Assembly (NCBI GenBank): GCA_029907715.1
Contig: JARYLI010000009.1
Coordinates: 1-62,178, forward strand
DNA: 62,178 nt
Source: Methanothrix sp.
GTDB lineage: Archaea > Halobacteriota > Methanosarcinia > Methanotrichales > Methanotrichaceae
Direction: 5' to 3'
In this document: positions 1 through 9,199 of the stretch, piece by piece
How positions within the stretch are numbered: position 1 is the stretch's first letter
Layout of the letters: every line of letters starts with the position of its first letter
Position numbers and translations under genes: made by a program
The notes under the pieces: generated by a model
Database searches by the model: none
Told to the model about the DNA's origin: nothing
The model's input: the letters and a program-made list of their open reading frames with translations, nothing else

Positions 1-750
1 ATCGCGGCCCTCCTTCATCGGGACGTCAAGCCCTGCCCTCTTGACCACAACAACCTTCTCGACGCTCGGGGCGTTCTGGACGGCCTCATCGACGTTCGGC
101 TTGAGCGGGAGCGGCTTGCCACGCCTGTAGAAGCCATCCGTTGTCACAACAACCTTCGATTCCGCATCGAGCACCCTGCTCTGGAGGCCTCCAGCGCTGA
201 ATCCCGAGAAGACCACGCTGTGGATCGCGCCGATCTTTGCGCATGCGAGCATCGCTATCGGCGTCTCCGGGATCATGGGCATGTATATGCTGACCCTGTC
301 GCCCTTCTTCACACCAAGACTCTTCAGGCCGTTTGCGAATTTGTTAACAGCCTTGTACAGATCCAGGTAGGTTATCTTCTGCACCTGCTGATCTGTCGGC
401 TCGGGCACGAAGATATAGGCGACCTTGTCCTTCTTTGCGTCCTTTGCATGTCTGTCCACGGCGTTGTACGCGACGTTGCACTTCCCTCCGACGAACCATC
501 TCGCATACGGAGGCTTCCACTCGAGGATCTGCGCGTATGGCTCAAACCAGTCCGCGTATGTCTTTGCCATTTCGTCCCAGAACTCTATGTAGTGCTGGCC
601 TGTCCAGGCGCGCATCTCCCGCTCGCTGCTGAAACCCTTTTTCTTCATCCACTGCATGACGTTTGAGTTCTCAGCAAGCTCCTTCGGGGGATGGAATACT
701 CTTGTCTCCTCAAGAAGAACCGCAGTTGTAGCAGCTTTTTGCTCAGCCAT
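1..750 (-). CDS. acs: Acetyl-CoA synthetase, N-terminal part (runs off the window)
   Basis: AMP-forming acetate:CoA ligase, which activates acetate for aceticlastic methanogenesis. Only the first 250 codons are present; the C-terminal adenylation and lysine-bearing parts lie beyond base 1. The N-terminus ([15 protein letters not shown]) and the blocks [21 protein letters not shown] and HSVVFSGFS match the complete acs at 1077-3059 very closely, so the two are tandem paralogues. The start is the ATG at 750, preceded by the ribosome site AAGGAG. A TATA-like box and a perfect inverted repeat lie upstream. Certain as to family; whether the gene is complete cannot be seen. Confidence 0.95.
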   Translation of the reverse strand, partial: MAEQKAATTAVLLEETRVFHPPKELAENSNVMQWMKKKGFSSEREMRAWTGQHYIEFWDEMAKTYADWFEPYAQILEWKPPYARWFVGGKCNVAYNAVDRHAKDAKKDKVAYIFVPEPTDQQVQKITYLDLYKAVNKFANGLKSLGVKKGDRVSIYMPMIPETPIAMLACAKIGAIHSVVFSGFSAGGLQSRVLDAESKVVVTTDGFYRRGKPLPLKPNVDEAVQNAPSVEKVVVVKRAGLDVPMKEGRD

Positions 751-875
751 TTTGACACTCCTTAACAGTCATTCTGCCTCCAGCCCCCTCCCCGCTGTGC
801 AAATCTGCCCTCCCACCAGGCAAATCAGGATGAGGAGACTCAGAGGCATTATTACGATTGATAATTATCTCTTTC

Positions 876-949
876 ATTTATAAACTTAACGTTTGAATGA
901 AATTAATGTTTAATAATGATCTTTAACAATCATTAAAGTATTGTTAAAG
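876..949 (-). promoter_or_regulatory. Promoter and possible operator of the partial acs gene
   Basis: Reading leftwards, a TATA-like box (TTTATAAA, about 877-884) lies about 125 bases before the ATG at 750, which implies a leader of roughly 100 bases. Just upstream of that box is a perfect 10-bp inverted repeat, CTTTAACAAT (921-930) and ATTGTTAAAG (940-949), separated by 9 bases. Its place next to the TATA box suits an operator. The whole stretch 751-1076 between the two acs genes is very AT-rich and holds no gene. Confidence 0.5.
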
Positions 950-1076
950 TAAACAATTCTCTTTCCAATATTACATATTGTTGAATCATCATCCAAAGCG
1001 GATCGCCATCATATCATATAAAATTATTTAAGAAATAACAGCAAGAAATTTAATAAAAAAATAAAATGCAGACGCT

Positions 1077-3059
1077 CTACACGATCTTCGGTATAGCGTC
1101 CACTGCTTCTGGATTTGCAAGTGTGGAGATATCTCCGACAGGCTGTCCCATCGCCTTTGCCCTTATGACCCTGCGCATGATCTTTCCGGATCTCGTCTTC
1201 GGGACGTCCTTGACGAAGTATACCGCCTCTGGCATGGCTACAGGTCCAAGGGTCTCTCTTATGTGCTTTGCGATATCTTTCTTCAGCTCCTCGCTCTCAG
1301 GCACGCCCTCTCTGAGAATGGCGAACACTATTATGACCTCGCCCTTGACCGGATCCGGCTTGCCGATGACCGCTGCCTCTGCGACCTTCGGATGTGAAAC
1401 TGCAGCTGACTCGACCTCCGAGTTCCCGATCCTGTGGCCTGCGACCTTGATGACATCATCGATCCTGCCCTGTATCCAGAAGTATCCGTCCTCGTCCCTC
1501 CTGCCCTTGTCGCCTGCCAGGTATGTTCCGGGCCGGACGTTCCAGTATGTCTCCCAGTATGTCCTGAAGTACCTCTGTGGGTCTTTGTAGAAGTCTCTCA
1601 GCATCGACGGATACGGCTCAAGTATGACGATGTTTCCGCCCTCTCCTGGAGGCACAGGCTTTCCAGCCTCGTCCCATACATCCATGCTGTATCCCGGGAG
1701 AGCGAACGTGCAGCTTCCTGGCTTGAGCGGCGTGATCGGGAGCGGAGAGCCTATGAACGTGCCGGTCTCGGTCTGCCACCAGGTGTCCATGATCTGGAGC
1801 TCATCCCTTCCGATGTTCTTCCTGTACCAGACCCAGGCCTCCGGGTTGATCGGCTCGCCCACGGTGCCCAGCAGCCTTAGACTCTTCAGGTTGTACTTGG
1901 CAGGCCACTGCTCACCGGCCCTCATGAACATCCTGATAGCAGTTGGTGCTGTGTAGAGCACGTTGACTCCGAACTCCTCTATGATCGACCACCATCTTCC
2001 GAAGTCCGGGTAATCAGGAGAGCCCTCGTATATTATGCTGGTCGCGCCGAGCGAGAGCGGGCCGTATACTATGTACGAGTGCCCTGTGACCCACCCGATA
2101 TCCGCGGTGCACCACCAGACGTCCTCCTCCTTGAGATCAAACACCCAGTGCAGTGTCTGCGGAACACCCACGCAGTATCCGCCATGCGCATGCTCTATGC
2201 CCTTCGGCTTTCCTGTTGTGCCCGATGTGTACAGAATGTACAGTCTGTGCTCCGGGTCGAGCTGCTCGGTCTCGCATTCAGCAGGCTGATCTTTTACAAG
2301 ATCATGCCACCAGATATCCCTGTCCTTGTTCCACGGAATATCCTGGCCTGTCCTCCTGTATACGATCTGATGCTCTATGGTTGGCGCATCCTGAATACCC
2401 TCGTCAGCCTGCTTCTTGAGCTCCACGATCTTTCCGCGCCTCCAGAAGCCATCCGCGGTGATGGATATCTTCGACTCCGCATCGATAACCCTGTCAGCAT
2501 ATGCCTTCGAGCTGAATCCTGAGAATACCACGCTGTGAATCGCGCCGATTTTCGCACAGGCGAGCATCGCTATCGGCAGCTCCGGTATCATGGGCATGTA
2601 TATGCTGACTCTATCGCCCTTCTTGATTCCCAGGCTCTTCAGGCCGTTTGCGAGCTTGTTGACCTCCCTGTAGAGATCCCCATAGGTGAACTTCCTTACG
2701 TCGCCAAGTGGCTCTCCCACAGCGATGTAGGCTACCTTATTCCTTCTCCAGGACTTCGCATGCCTGTCCACGGCGTTGTAGGCCATGTTACACTTGCCAC
2801 CAACGAACCACTTGGCATACGGGGGCTTCCAGTCGAGGACCTGCTTGTAGGGCTCAAACCAGTCCGCGTATGTCTTGGCCATCTCATCCCAGAACTCGAC
2901 GTAGTTCTTGGAGCACCACTCGCGCATCTCTTTCTCTGTCTTGAAGCCCTTCTTCTTCATCCACTGCATGACATTTGAGTTCTCGACCAAATCCTTCGGG
3001 GGATGGAACAGCCTCCTCTCCTCGAGAAGGACCGCGGTCTTTGCGGTTTCCTCGGCCAT
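1077..3059 (-). CDS. acs: Acetyl-CoA synthetase (AMP-forming)
   Basis: Converts acetate, ATP and CoA to acetyl-CoA, AMP and PPi, the entry step of methanogenesis from acetate in Methanothrix, which uses this enzyme instead of acetate kinase and phosphotransacetylase. The 660-residue length is normal for the family. The adenylation P-loop [11 protein letters not shown] sits near residue 265 and the C-terminal catalytic lysine motif [11 protein letters not shown] near residue 610. The frame extends 60 codons further upstream, but the ATG at 3059 has the strong site AAGGAGG eight bases before it and aligns with the neighbouring paralogue. It is separated from that paralogue by 326 AT-rich bases, so each probably has its own promoter. 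Confidence 0.97.
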   Translation of the reverse strand: MAEETAKTAVLLEERRLFHPPKDLVENSNVMQWMKKKGFKTEKEMREWCSKNYVEFWDEMAKTYADWFEPYKQVLDWKPPYAKWFVGGKCNMAYNAVDRHAKSWRRNKVAYIAVGEPLGDVRKFTYGDLYREVNKLANGLKSLGIKKGDRVSIYMPMIPELPIAMLACAKIGAIHSVVFSGFSSKAYADRVIDAESKISITADGFWRRGKIVELKKQADEGIQDAPTIEHQIVYRRTGQDIPWNKDRDIWWHDLVKDQPAECETEQLDPEHRLYILYTSGTTGKPKGIEHAHGGYCVGVPQTLHWVFDLKEEDVWWCTADIGWVTGHSYIVYGPLSLGATSIIYEGSPDYPDFGRWWSIIEEFGVNVLYTAPTAIRMFMRAGEQWPAKYNLKSLRLLGTVGEPINPEAWVWYRKNIGRDELQIMDTWWQTETGTFIGSPLPITPLKPGSCTFALPGYSMDVWDEAGKPVPPGEGGNIVILEPYPSMLRDFYKDPQRYFRTYWETYWNVRPGTYLAGDKGRRDEDGYFWIQGRIDDVIKVAGHRIGNSEVESAAVSHPKVAEAAVIGKPDPVKGEVIIVFAILREGVPESEELKKDIAKHIRETLGPVAMPEAVYFVKDVPKTRSGKIMRRVIRAKAMGQPVGDISTLANPEAVDAIPKIV

Positions 3060-3142
3060 TTTTATAAACCTCCTTTCATCTCCATCCGCCGCGTGGTCTG
3101 ATGGCAGCTCGGCGGCAGATGTTAATGATAGATTATGTTCAT

Positions 3143-3186
3143 TATTAATAAATCTATTGGTTCGCACCACCATTTGTGCACCATTT
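3143..3186 (-). promoter_or_regulatory. Promoter region of the complete acs, with paired CACCATTT boxes
   Basis: On the minus strand an AT-rich TATA-like stretch (GATTTATTAATA, about 3143-3155) lies about 85 bases before the acs ATG. Immediately upstream on that strand the octamer CACCATTT (plus-strand reading) occurs twice, at 3168-3175 and 3179-3186. The copies are 11 bases apart, one helical turn, as expected for a regulator binding one face of DNA. The role is inferred from position only. The rest of 3060-3423 holds no recognisable gene. Confidence 0.4.
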
Positions 3187-3432
3187 CTACGATAATATAA
3201 TAAATAATAATTATAGTTGTTATGATGGTGCCATAACATGTATTTTTCAATTTAATACGATTTAAGTAAATGGATCGGCTTTTGGCAAATTATACATAAC
3301 ATATTTTTCCTATGGATATTTAAGTGGGCAGACGGAAGGAATGCATCAAGAACCTCGCTTGCAATCCTGCATGGCTGACTCTCCGGAGATGAAGGAAAGC
3401 CTTTAAGCCCACCGGGCGTTCCTGTGACCATC

Positions 3433-4704
3433 ATGGAATCCTCTGCAGGCCTCCTCTCGAAGATCGCATCGCTCATGGATGCCCTGGAGGAGCTGCGCCT
3501 ACATCTCGGAGTTAAAGATCTCTCCATCGGATCCAGAAGGTTCAACGCGCAGCTCATATTCTGCCTGGCCAATGCATGCCTCAGGAACAGGGCCGTTCTA
3601 CTGTACGGGGGCATGGGCGCGAACAAAACAACACTTGTTAACCTCCTTGGAAGCGCCTTCATGAACATGAGCTTTGATGAGGTTGAGAACCTCATGGTTT
3701 CTGGACACCCAGAGCAGACAGAGGAGAAGATCATCGGCTTCATAGATCCAAGACAGTGGATGCAGCCATCCGGCACTGAGATCAGAGTCCTCTGGACGCC
3801 ATGGGCGAGGTCGAGGTGGAAGCTCATCAACGAGATCAACAGGTTTCCCGCTGGAAAGCAGAACCTCTTCCTGGAGATCATCCAGAAGAGAAAGCTGACC
3901 TATGCTGGTCAGGTTCTGGTGCCAGGGGACACATGTTACTTCGCCACGATGAACCCGGAGTTCAGCTCCACGTATCCGGTGGATGAGGCTCTGATGGACA
4001 GAATATCAGCGTGTGTGCCTGCGGTACAGCCCGACTTTCTCGCGGGGCTGAACCTCGCAGAGCGCACTGAGGATCTGAGGGATCTGGCGGAGCAGCTCCC
4101 GAGGTTCTCAGCAGATGGGTTCGATGCGCTGCCTCACGCGGTGGATGCTGTACAGCTCGACCCTCTCTCAGAGCTCTGCATAATCTCACTCATCCGCGAC
4201 TTCACGCTCTGCGAGCGCGCGCCGTGCTTCGACAAGACCCAGCTCTCCGGAAGGGATCCAAGCCACGGGCTGTGCTCCGGATGCCATTACTTCAACAACC
4301 CGGAGGTCTGCTGCTGGCAGATCGATGAGGGGCTCTCGGACAGGGTGCGCCAGGATCTGAGAGCGTTCACGAAGGCGGTCTCGTTCGTATGTGGGAGCAG
4401 CAAAGGATCAAGAATCGAGGTGCTGAGGGCGGTTGCACCCTACATCATATGGCACAGGGTGACGCCGAATCGCTCCATGCTCGAGAGGCCACCGTACTAC
4501 GGCGCAAGGCGGCTGGAGTACATATCCGATCTGGTTCAGAAGAGTATAGACCGTACAGTCAACGAGCGCGGGGAGATGAACATGATATTCTCGAGGGCGA
4601 TCGATGGGGATCTTGCAGTTGACAGAGCGGTAAAGGAGCTCTCCGAATACGATGATCCGATCGCCAGGCTGGATTACATCCCGATGCTCGAGAGGCTGAG
4701 GTAG
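3433..4704 (+). CDS. MoxR/CoxD-like AAA+ ATPase with a cysteine cluster
   Basis: AAA+ ATPase of the MoxR type; relatives act with VWA proteins to remodel or metallate enzymes. About 423 residues. The P-loop reads GGMGANKTT, with Asn where G or A is usual before the Lys. Walker B reads LINEINRFP, with Asn replacing the usual Asp of DEINR but the Glu kept. Sensor 1 is ATMNPEFSSTYPVDEALMDR. Near residues 255-295 a cysteine-rich insert (CERAPCF, then CSGCHYFNNPEVCCW) looks able to bind metal. The ATG at 3433 is taken; an in-frame GTG lies at 3424. A beta-helix protein and a VWA protein follow on the same strand, so the three probably work together. Confidence 0.85.
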   Translation: MESSAGLLSKIASLMDALEELRLHLGVKDLSIGSRRFNAQLIFCLANACLRNRAVLLYGGMGANKTTLVNLLGSAFMNMSFDEVENLMVSGHPEQTEEKIIGFIDPRQWMQPSGTEIRVLWTPWARSRWKLINEINRFPAGKQNLFLEIIQKRKLTYAGQVLVPGDTCYFATMNPEFSSTYPVDEALMDRISACVPAVQPDFLAGLNLAERTEDLRDLAEQLPRFSADGFDALPHAVDAVQLDPLSELCIISLIRDFTLCERAPCFDKTQLSGRDPSHGLCSGCHYFNNPEVCCWQIDEGLSDRVRQDLRAFTKAVSFVCGSSKGSRIEVLRAVAPYIIWHRVTPNRSMLERPPYYGARRLEYISDLVQKSIDRTVNERGEMNMIFSRAIDGDLAVDRAVKELSEYDDPIARLDYIPMLERLR

Positions 4705-4798
4705 TCAGGAAATACACAACATGCAGTGCGTTGTGAATCCAGAGGTGTGCGATGCTAACAAAGGACCTCGCTAGCAGTATTCCCATACCGGGGCTGGT

Positions 4799-5536
4799 AT
4801 GATGGGCCTGAAGGATATGATGGAGAGCGCATACGGTGGAAGGATCCGGCACAGGAGGCTCGAATCCGGTGGAGGGGATAGGGTTATAAGCCTCGAGGAT
4901 CTCGCAGACAGGCTCCCGGATCGTCCGGAGAAGGAGGAGGTCGCGGAGCTCGTGGGCGATGACATACTTCCAAGGCTTCTGTCGACCACGCCTCATGGAA
5001 AGAAGGAATCCTTGATATGGGGGTACGTCACAAGCATCGCAGCGGAGAGATCCGGACAGCCGGTCACGGTGCGCCCGATGGACTTCGCCGGGCTTGGGCT
5101 CTCATCAGGCACACTCATCCTCAGCAGTGATGGGAAGAGCAGACCATCACACGTGGGCGAGAGGATGAGTTCTGGCATGATCAGGCTGGGAGATGCGGGG
5201 GATTACCTCGGTCAGGGCATGACCGGAGGTGGGATAGTCGCATCCTCCTGCGGAACCTATGCGTTCAGGAACATGAGAGGTGGCTGGGGCGTGATCCTGG
5301 GAGATGCGGGGAGCTTCATAGGTGTCAGCAACTCCGGGGGCAGGATACTTGTGAAGGGCAATGCAGGCGAGAGGGCTGGCTGGCTGATGCGCTCCGGGCG
5401 TCTCACGGTGCTTGGCGATGCCGGGGATTACGCCGGGATTCTCGCTAAGGGTGGGGTGATAAGGATCTGCGGCGATGCCGGAAAGAACGCCGGCTGGAGG
5501 TCAGGCGGTGTCAGGATCGAGGTCGGAAGAAGGTGA
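4799..5536 (+). CDS. GXGXG beta-helix protein (FwdC/GltB C-terminal-like)
   Basis: A 245-residue protein whose last 150 residues are tandem glycine turns, with GDAG recurring (GDAGDYLGQGMTGG, GDAGSFIGVSNSGG, GDAGDYAGILAKGG, GDAGKNAGW). This is the right-handed beta-helix known from the C-terminal domain of glutamate synthase and from formylmethanofuran dehydrogenase subunit C. There it is structural and helps shape tunnels or assemble subunits. The N-terminal 90 residues are not recognised. It sits between the ATPase and the VWA gene, with one base separating it from the latter. ATGs at 4799 and 4802 are both possible. Its exact function is unknown; a scaffold in a maturation complex is an inference. 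Confidence 0.8.
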   Translation: MMGLKDMMESAYGGRIRHRRLESGGGDRVISLEDLADRLPDRPEKEEVAELVGDDILPRLLSTTPHGKKESLIWGYVTSIAAERSGQPVTVRPMDFAGLGLSSGTLILSSDGKSRPSHVGERMSSGMIRLGDAGDYLGQGMTGGGIVASSCGTYAFRNMRGGWGVILGDAGSFIGVSNSGGRILVKGNAGERAGWLMRSGRLTVLGDAGDYAGILAKGGVIRICGDAGKNAGWRSGGVRIEVGRR

Positions 5537-5537
5537 G

Positions 5538-6989
5538 ATGCTCAGGATATGGGAGGCGGCACGGAGCGAGTGGCACTACCCACCGCTCCCGCGCCCCGTG
5601 ATCTCCTCTGGTGGCTCTGGCGTCTTCCCCTTCGATAACTACAGGATATCCGTAAGGGAAGAGGATCTGAGCGACCAGCTCTATCTGGAGAGCCTCTTCG
5701 AGCACCTTATCCTCCATTACATTTTCTGCCCCAGGTCGCTTGAGGTGGCCGGTGAACTTGTTCTCTCTGCGATGAAGGGCATCAAAAGAAACGACACGAT
5801 CTTTGCGCGGGCGATCGTGAACATATTCAGCGATATAGTGATCGACTCCTTCAGGCTCGAGAGGAGTGAGCATGATGAGCAGAAGGTGATCCACCTCTGG
5901 AGGCGCACTGCAGAGTCTGCAGAATCAGATCTGGATATGGCAGTTCTATCGTTCCTCGAGAGGTACTGGTCTGCTGAGATCTGTGGCGCGGTCGAGAGAG
6001 CTGAGACAAGACTTCTGCTCCAGATCTTCGCCCCCGGCGTTCGGGACAGGTCCCTCTGGAAGAGACAGTGCCAGCAGATGGCGATGGTTCTCTCTACGCT
6101 CACACCGGGCTCTCTTGGGCGGGATGAGATAAGAACTCTGGAGATCCTCCGGGGGAATGCGAGATCCGCGCCGCTCTCAGGACTCGCCTCTGAGCTCGAG
6201 CCGGAGGAGTATCTGAGGTGTCTTGAGGTGCTTGGCGTCAGGGGGGATCTCAAGCGGTGGTACCGCGACCAGGGGTACAGAATAGAGATCGCGGCGAGCA
6301 GATCAGGCAGGAGAGATACATACCCCACAGGCACGTTGAGGTGGCGCTTCGATGATCCTCCTGATGAGATGGACGTGAACTACTCCCTCAGCATGAGCCC
6401 CAGGCTTGTTCCTGGAGTGACCACTTACAAGAGGGATCATGAATCATGCGGGATGTCTCCGGGCAGGTCAGATGTTCCAGACCTTCTCGTGGTTCTAGAC
6501 AGCAGCAGGTCCATGGATGGCCACAGGAGGGGATCGAGGACATTCTATGCGACGCTGGCCGCATTCAAGGCTGCTCAGTTCGCATATGAGCAGGGTGCTG
6601 AGCTTGCTGCGATAAACTTCAGCGAGGGCTTTCTGGTGCAGCCCTGGTGCAGGGACCTCGATGCTGTGGAGGATGTCCTGGTTGAGTACCTCTGCGGGAG
6701 AACGAACATACCCGGGAGCAGGATCCTGGAGCTTGTGAAGGAGAGGAGGGGATGCCTGATACTCTGCATAACTGACACGGGTATACAGAACCTATACACA
6801 CAGTGGGAGTATCTGAGGAAGGCCGCATCACTCGGCAGTTTTGTCCTCTTCTGCATAGATGAGAAGGGTAAGGACAGATACGTCCTGGAGGCTCTCGGCT
6901 CTCTCGGCAGGGTTTATTACATAAACACACCTGAAGATATCATATCTCTGGTCGTGGAGACCGCAGAGGATGCATATGGGAATGCTTAG
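5538..6989 (+). CDS. VWA-domain (CoxE-like) protein
   Basis: About 483 residues. The C-terminal half is a von Willebrand factor A domain with a complete metal-ion-dependent adhesion site: DSSRS (in PDLLVVLDSSRSM), a threonine in GRTNIP, and the aspartate in ITDTG. The N-terminal half is helical and not recognised. VWA proteins coded beside MoxR-type ATPases usually act as the substrate-binding partner of the ATPase. The ATG at 5538 follows the beta-helix stop by one base with GGTGAG just before it, showing translational coupling. A longer in-frame start at 5475 would overlap the upstream gene and is less likely. Confidence 0.87.
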   Translation: MLRIWEAARSEWHYPPLPRPVISSGGSGVFPFDNYRISVREEDLSDQLYLESLFEHLILHYIFCPRSLEVAGELVLSAMKGIKRNDTIFARAIVNIFSDIVIDSFRLERSEHDEQKVIHLWRRTAESAESDLDMAVLSFLERYWSAEICGAVERAETRLLLQIFAPGVRDRSLWKRQCQQMAMVLSTLTPGSLGRDEIRTLEILRGNARSAPLSGLASELEPEEYLRCLEVLGVRGDLKRWYRDQGYRIEIAASRSGRRDTYPTGTLRWRFDDPPDEMDVNYSLSMSPRLVPGVTTYKRDHESCGMSPGRSDVPDLLVVLDSSRSMDGHRRGSRTFYATLAAFKAAQFAYEQGAELAAINFSEGFLVQPWCRDLDAVEDVLVEYLCGRTNIPGSRILELVKERRGCLILCITDTGIQNLYTQWEYLRKAASLGSFVLFCIDEKGKDRYVLEALGSLGRVYYINTPEDIISLVVETAEDAYGNA

Positions 6990-7206
6990 CAGCCGGTGAA
7001 TTGTGCGCGGCTCTGGCATTCCGATCGTGCCCTCCACACCATCATGTCATTCGATTCTGCAGTTCTCGGTGAGGCTACTAGAGTTCGGGATCGTCCGGGT
7101 CGCTTCAGCGATTCATGCATATGGGGAAATCCACCCAGAACACCAGATATCACCAAAAGAATGAAAGCACTCGACTTTCAATCACATCCCACATGGAGCG
7201 ATGTTG

Positions 7207-8133
7207 ATGGAGCATGTTCGGCAGCTTTCCGTAAGGCCTGAGATGGGCGTGGATGAGCTGGTGAGGGGCATGGAGGGCTGCGGCTTCGGCGCACGCAGGC
7301 TCGCGCATGCCGCTGAGATCTATCAGGAGATGGTGGAGGGTGATTACAGGAAGTTCTTCACCCTGGCAGGTGCGTTGGTGCCTGCTGGCATGAGGGATCT
7401 GATCTCCGATCTTATAAGGAGAGGCATGATAGATGTGCTCGTCACCACCGGTGCGAATCTGGTGCACGATATTGTGGAGTCATTCAGCCATCACCGTCTG
7501 GGATATGTTGAGGCGGACGACCGGGAGCTGAGGAGATCGGGGGTATCGAGGATATATGATGTGTACATAACAGACGAGGACTTCGTCAGGTTCGAGGAGC
7601 TGCTCCAGGATTTGCTTCCTGACAGGGATGACCCCATATCCGGAAGGGAGCTGCTGGCAGAGATCGGGTCGAGGATGGATGACAGGAGATCGATACTCAG
7701 GAGCGCCAGCGATTGCGGTGTGCCTGTCTTCTGCCCCGCGATAACAGACTCCATGATAGGCCTCCAGGCATGGCTACACAGGCAGACGAAAAGGCTGAAC
7801 ATAGATCTTCTCGACGATGTTAGGGAGATCGTCGATATATGCTACGAATCCGAGATGGCCGGAATACTCATTGTCGGTGGAGGGGTGCCAAAGAACTTCG
7901 CCCTGCAGTCGATGCTTGTGACCCCGAACAGCTTCAGGCTTGCGATCCAGCTCACAACAGATCATCCAGAGGCGGGCGGGCTCTCAGGCGCGACGCTATC
8001 AGAGGCGATATCCTGGGGAAAGATAGACCCTGAGGCGAAGCACGTCACGGTCTACGGGGACGCGACCATAACGCTCCCGCTGATTGTTGCATCTGTCCTG
8101 ACCAGGGTCGAGGAGAGGCGTGCACGTGATTAG
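7207..8133 (+). CDS. dys: Deoxyhypusine synthase
   Basis: Transfers the butylamine group of spermidine to a lysine of aIF5A, the first step of hypusine formation. The family signature is clear: GALVPAGMRDLISDLI, TTGANLVHD, VGGGVPKNF for NAD binding, and SEAISWGKIDP carrying the catalytic lysine that forms the enzyme-substrate imine. The 308-residue length is typical. The ATG at 7207 is preferred because GGAG lies eight bases upstream; the ATG at 7201 would be only two bases from it. It stands alone, 217 bases after the VWA gene, with repeat DNA downstream. Confidence 0.96.
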   Translation: MEHVRQLSVRPEMGVDELVRGMEGCGFGARRLAHAAEIYQEMVEGDYRKFFTLAGALVPAGMRDLISDLIRRGMIDVLVTTGANLVHDIVESFSHHRLGYVEADDRELRRSGVSRIYDVYITDEDFVRFEELLQDLLPDRDDPISGRELLAEIGSRMDDRRSILRSASDCGVPVFCPAITDSMIGLQAWLHRQTKRLNIDLLDDVREIVDICYESEMAGILIVGGGVPKNFALQSMLVTPNSFRLAIQLTTDHPEAGGLSGATLSEAISWGKIDPEAKHVTVYGDATITLPLIVASVLTRVEERRARD

Positions 8134-8282
8134 CGAGAGGTTGTCTGTGGAGGGATCACCATTCCTGCTCAGGTCGTGTGTGATGGCCAGTATTTGCTCA
8201 ATACCGTGAGCGTGCTTGAGTTACTGATCAGGTGAGGCCGCCATTGCATAGTCGTTTATCCAGAAATCCGCCAAGAGGGCAA

Positions 8283-8406
8283 CGCTCTCATCCATCTGAT
8301 AACCTGCCCAAAGAGACACCGCTACTGCTCTGCGCTCCTTCTGGGGGAATGATTGCGTTCAGCAATCTCCAGGCATGACCCACAAGTTGTTGATTGCATA
8401 AGAGCG
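8283..8406 (-). mobile_element. R1 MITE-like element, copy a
   Basis: 124 bp in reverse orientation relative to the family. It starts CGCTCTCATCCATCTGATAA and ends GATTGCATAAGAGCG. It is bordered by a perfect 8-bp target duplication, GAGGGCAA at 8275-8282 and 8407-8414. The target is an R2 repeat, so this insertion is younger than the R2 copy. Confidence 0.8.
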
Positions 8407-8422
8407 GAGGGCAATTTACCTT

Positions 8423-8547
8423 CGCTCTTATCCATATGTTAACTTGCCCAATAGAAGCACTGGGCTTGCTACGCATTCCAGGTAAATGAATAAGTGCGTT
8501 CAGCAGCCATATTACACGACCCGCAAGTTGCCAAACACATAAGAGCG
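8423..8547 (-). mobile_element. R1 MITE-like element, copy b
   Basis: 125 bp, reverse orientation, CGCTCTTATCCATATGTTAA to CCAAACACATAAGAGCG. The flanks are TTTACCTT (8415-8422) and TTTACCTC (8548-8555), a target duplication with one mismatch. It lies inside the same R2 repeat as copy a, 16 bases from it. Confidence 0.78.
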
Positions 8548-8593
8548 TTTACCTCAACATATTGAGCATGCTCGAGGGCCATAATCGGCGTGT

Positions 8594-8717
8594 CGCTCTT
8601 CTGTATTTAGCAACTTGGATGTCATGTAGACAGGCTGCTGGAAGCACCTGTTCATTCTTCAGGAGCGAAGAGCATGATCAGTGCCGCTACATGCAAGTTA
8701 TCATATGGATAAGAACG
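8594..8717 (+). mobile_element. R1 MITE-like element, copy c (diverged)
   Basis: 124 bp, forward orientation, CGCTCTTCTGTATTTAGCAA to ATATGGATAAGAACG. The flanks CGGCGTGT (8586-8593) and CTGCGTGT (8718-8725) agree at seven of eight bases, an aged target duplication. With copies a and b it fills most of the 625-base space between the deoxyhypusine synthase and tfx genes, which otherwise holds nothing recognisable. Confidence 0.7.
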
Positions 8718-8758
8718 CTGCGTGTAAAGATGGCAAAACTATCTTCAAGCCTGATAGA

Positions 8759-9199
8759 TCACATTGATCTGGATTCACAGCTCCCATCTGCTTCCTCGAC
8801 ATAGATCTCCCCGTCTTCTGTGACATAGATGTCAAAACTCCTCTCGATGAGCCTTCTTCTGGTGAGATGCGGTGCGATCTCCTTCAATCCAGCCAGGATA
8901 TCTATCGAGTTCACCGGCAGCTTCAACCCCCGCCCGTCGGCCTCTCTGAATATGATCCCTGGCAGGGAGAAGAGGTCCGTGCCCTCAGGGATCCTTACGG
9001 CAACAGGCGCCTGGATCGTCTTCCACTGTTTCAGTGTCTCAAGCGCGCGGTCTATGTTCTGCATCGCCCTCTTCTCCAGGATGCTTACATTAGCTCTGGT
9101 TGTGCCGAGGAGAGCAGCCACCTCCTCCTGTGACATCCCTCTTCTTCTGAGGCGCAGGACCTGGATCTGTCTCTCAGTGAGAAACCCGCGCGAATTCAT
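8759..9199 (-). CDS. tfx: Tfx-family transcriptional regulator
   Basis: A 146-residue DNA-binding protein. The N-terminal helix-turn-helix (LTERQIQVLRLRRRGMSQEEVAALLGTT, then RANVSILEKRA; residues 7-45) is the Tfx signature; the C-terminal part is the conserved Tfx ligand or oligomerisation domain. Tfx of Methanothermobacter binds downstream of the promoter of the molybdenum formylmethanofuran dehydrogenase operon. Here the start overlaps the end of tupC by 26 bases, so it is the last gene of the tungstate-uptake operon. A W/Mo-responsive role is a reasonable inference. Confidence 0.9.
   Translation of the reverse strand: MNSRGFLTERQIQVLRLRRRGMSQEEVAALLGTTRANVSILEKRAMQNIDRALETLKQWKTIQAPVAVRIPEGTDLFSLPGIIFREADGRGLKLPVNSIDILAGLKEIAPHLTRRRLIERSFDIYVTEDGEIYVEEADGSCESRSM

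Larger units (their letters stand above)
8187..8570 (+). mobile_element. R2 repeat interrupted by two nested R1 elements
   Basis: Left part 8187-8282 begins TATTTGCTCAATACCGTGAG and runs to CGCCAAGAGGGCAA. An R1 copy (8283-8406) and a short R2 piece (8407-8422) follow, then a second R1 copy (8423-8547), then the right end TTTACCTCAACATATTGAGC (8548-8567). Removing the two insertions restores an element of about 115 bp that matches, in the opposite orientation, 34711-34824. The ends are inverted (GCTCAATA and TATTGAGC), so R2 itself looks like a small transposable repeat. Confidence 0.7.

Noticed and set aside
3252-3881. 209-codon minus-strand frame opposite the start of the MoxR-like ATPase
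   Set aside because: Antisense to the P-loop region of a clear AAA ATPase.
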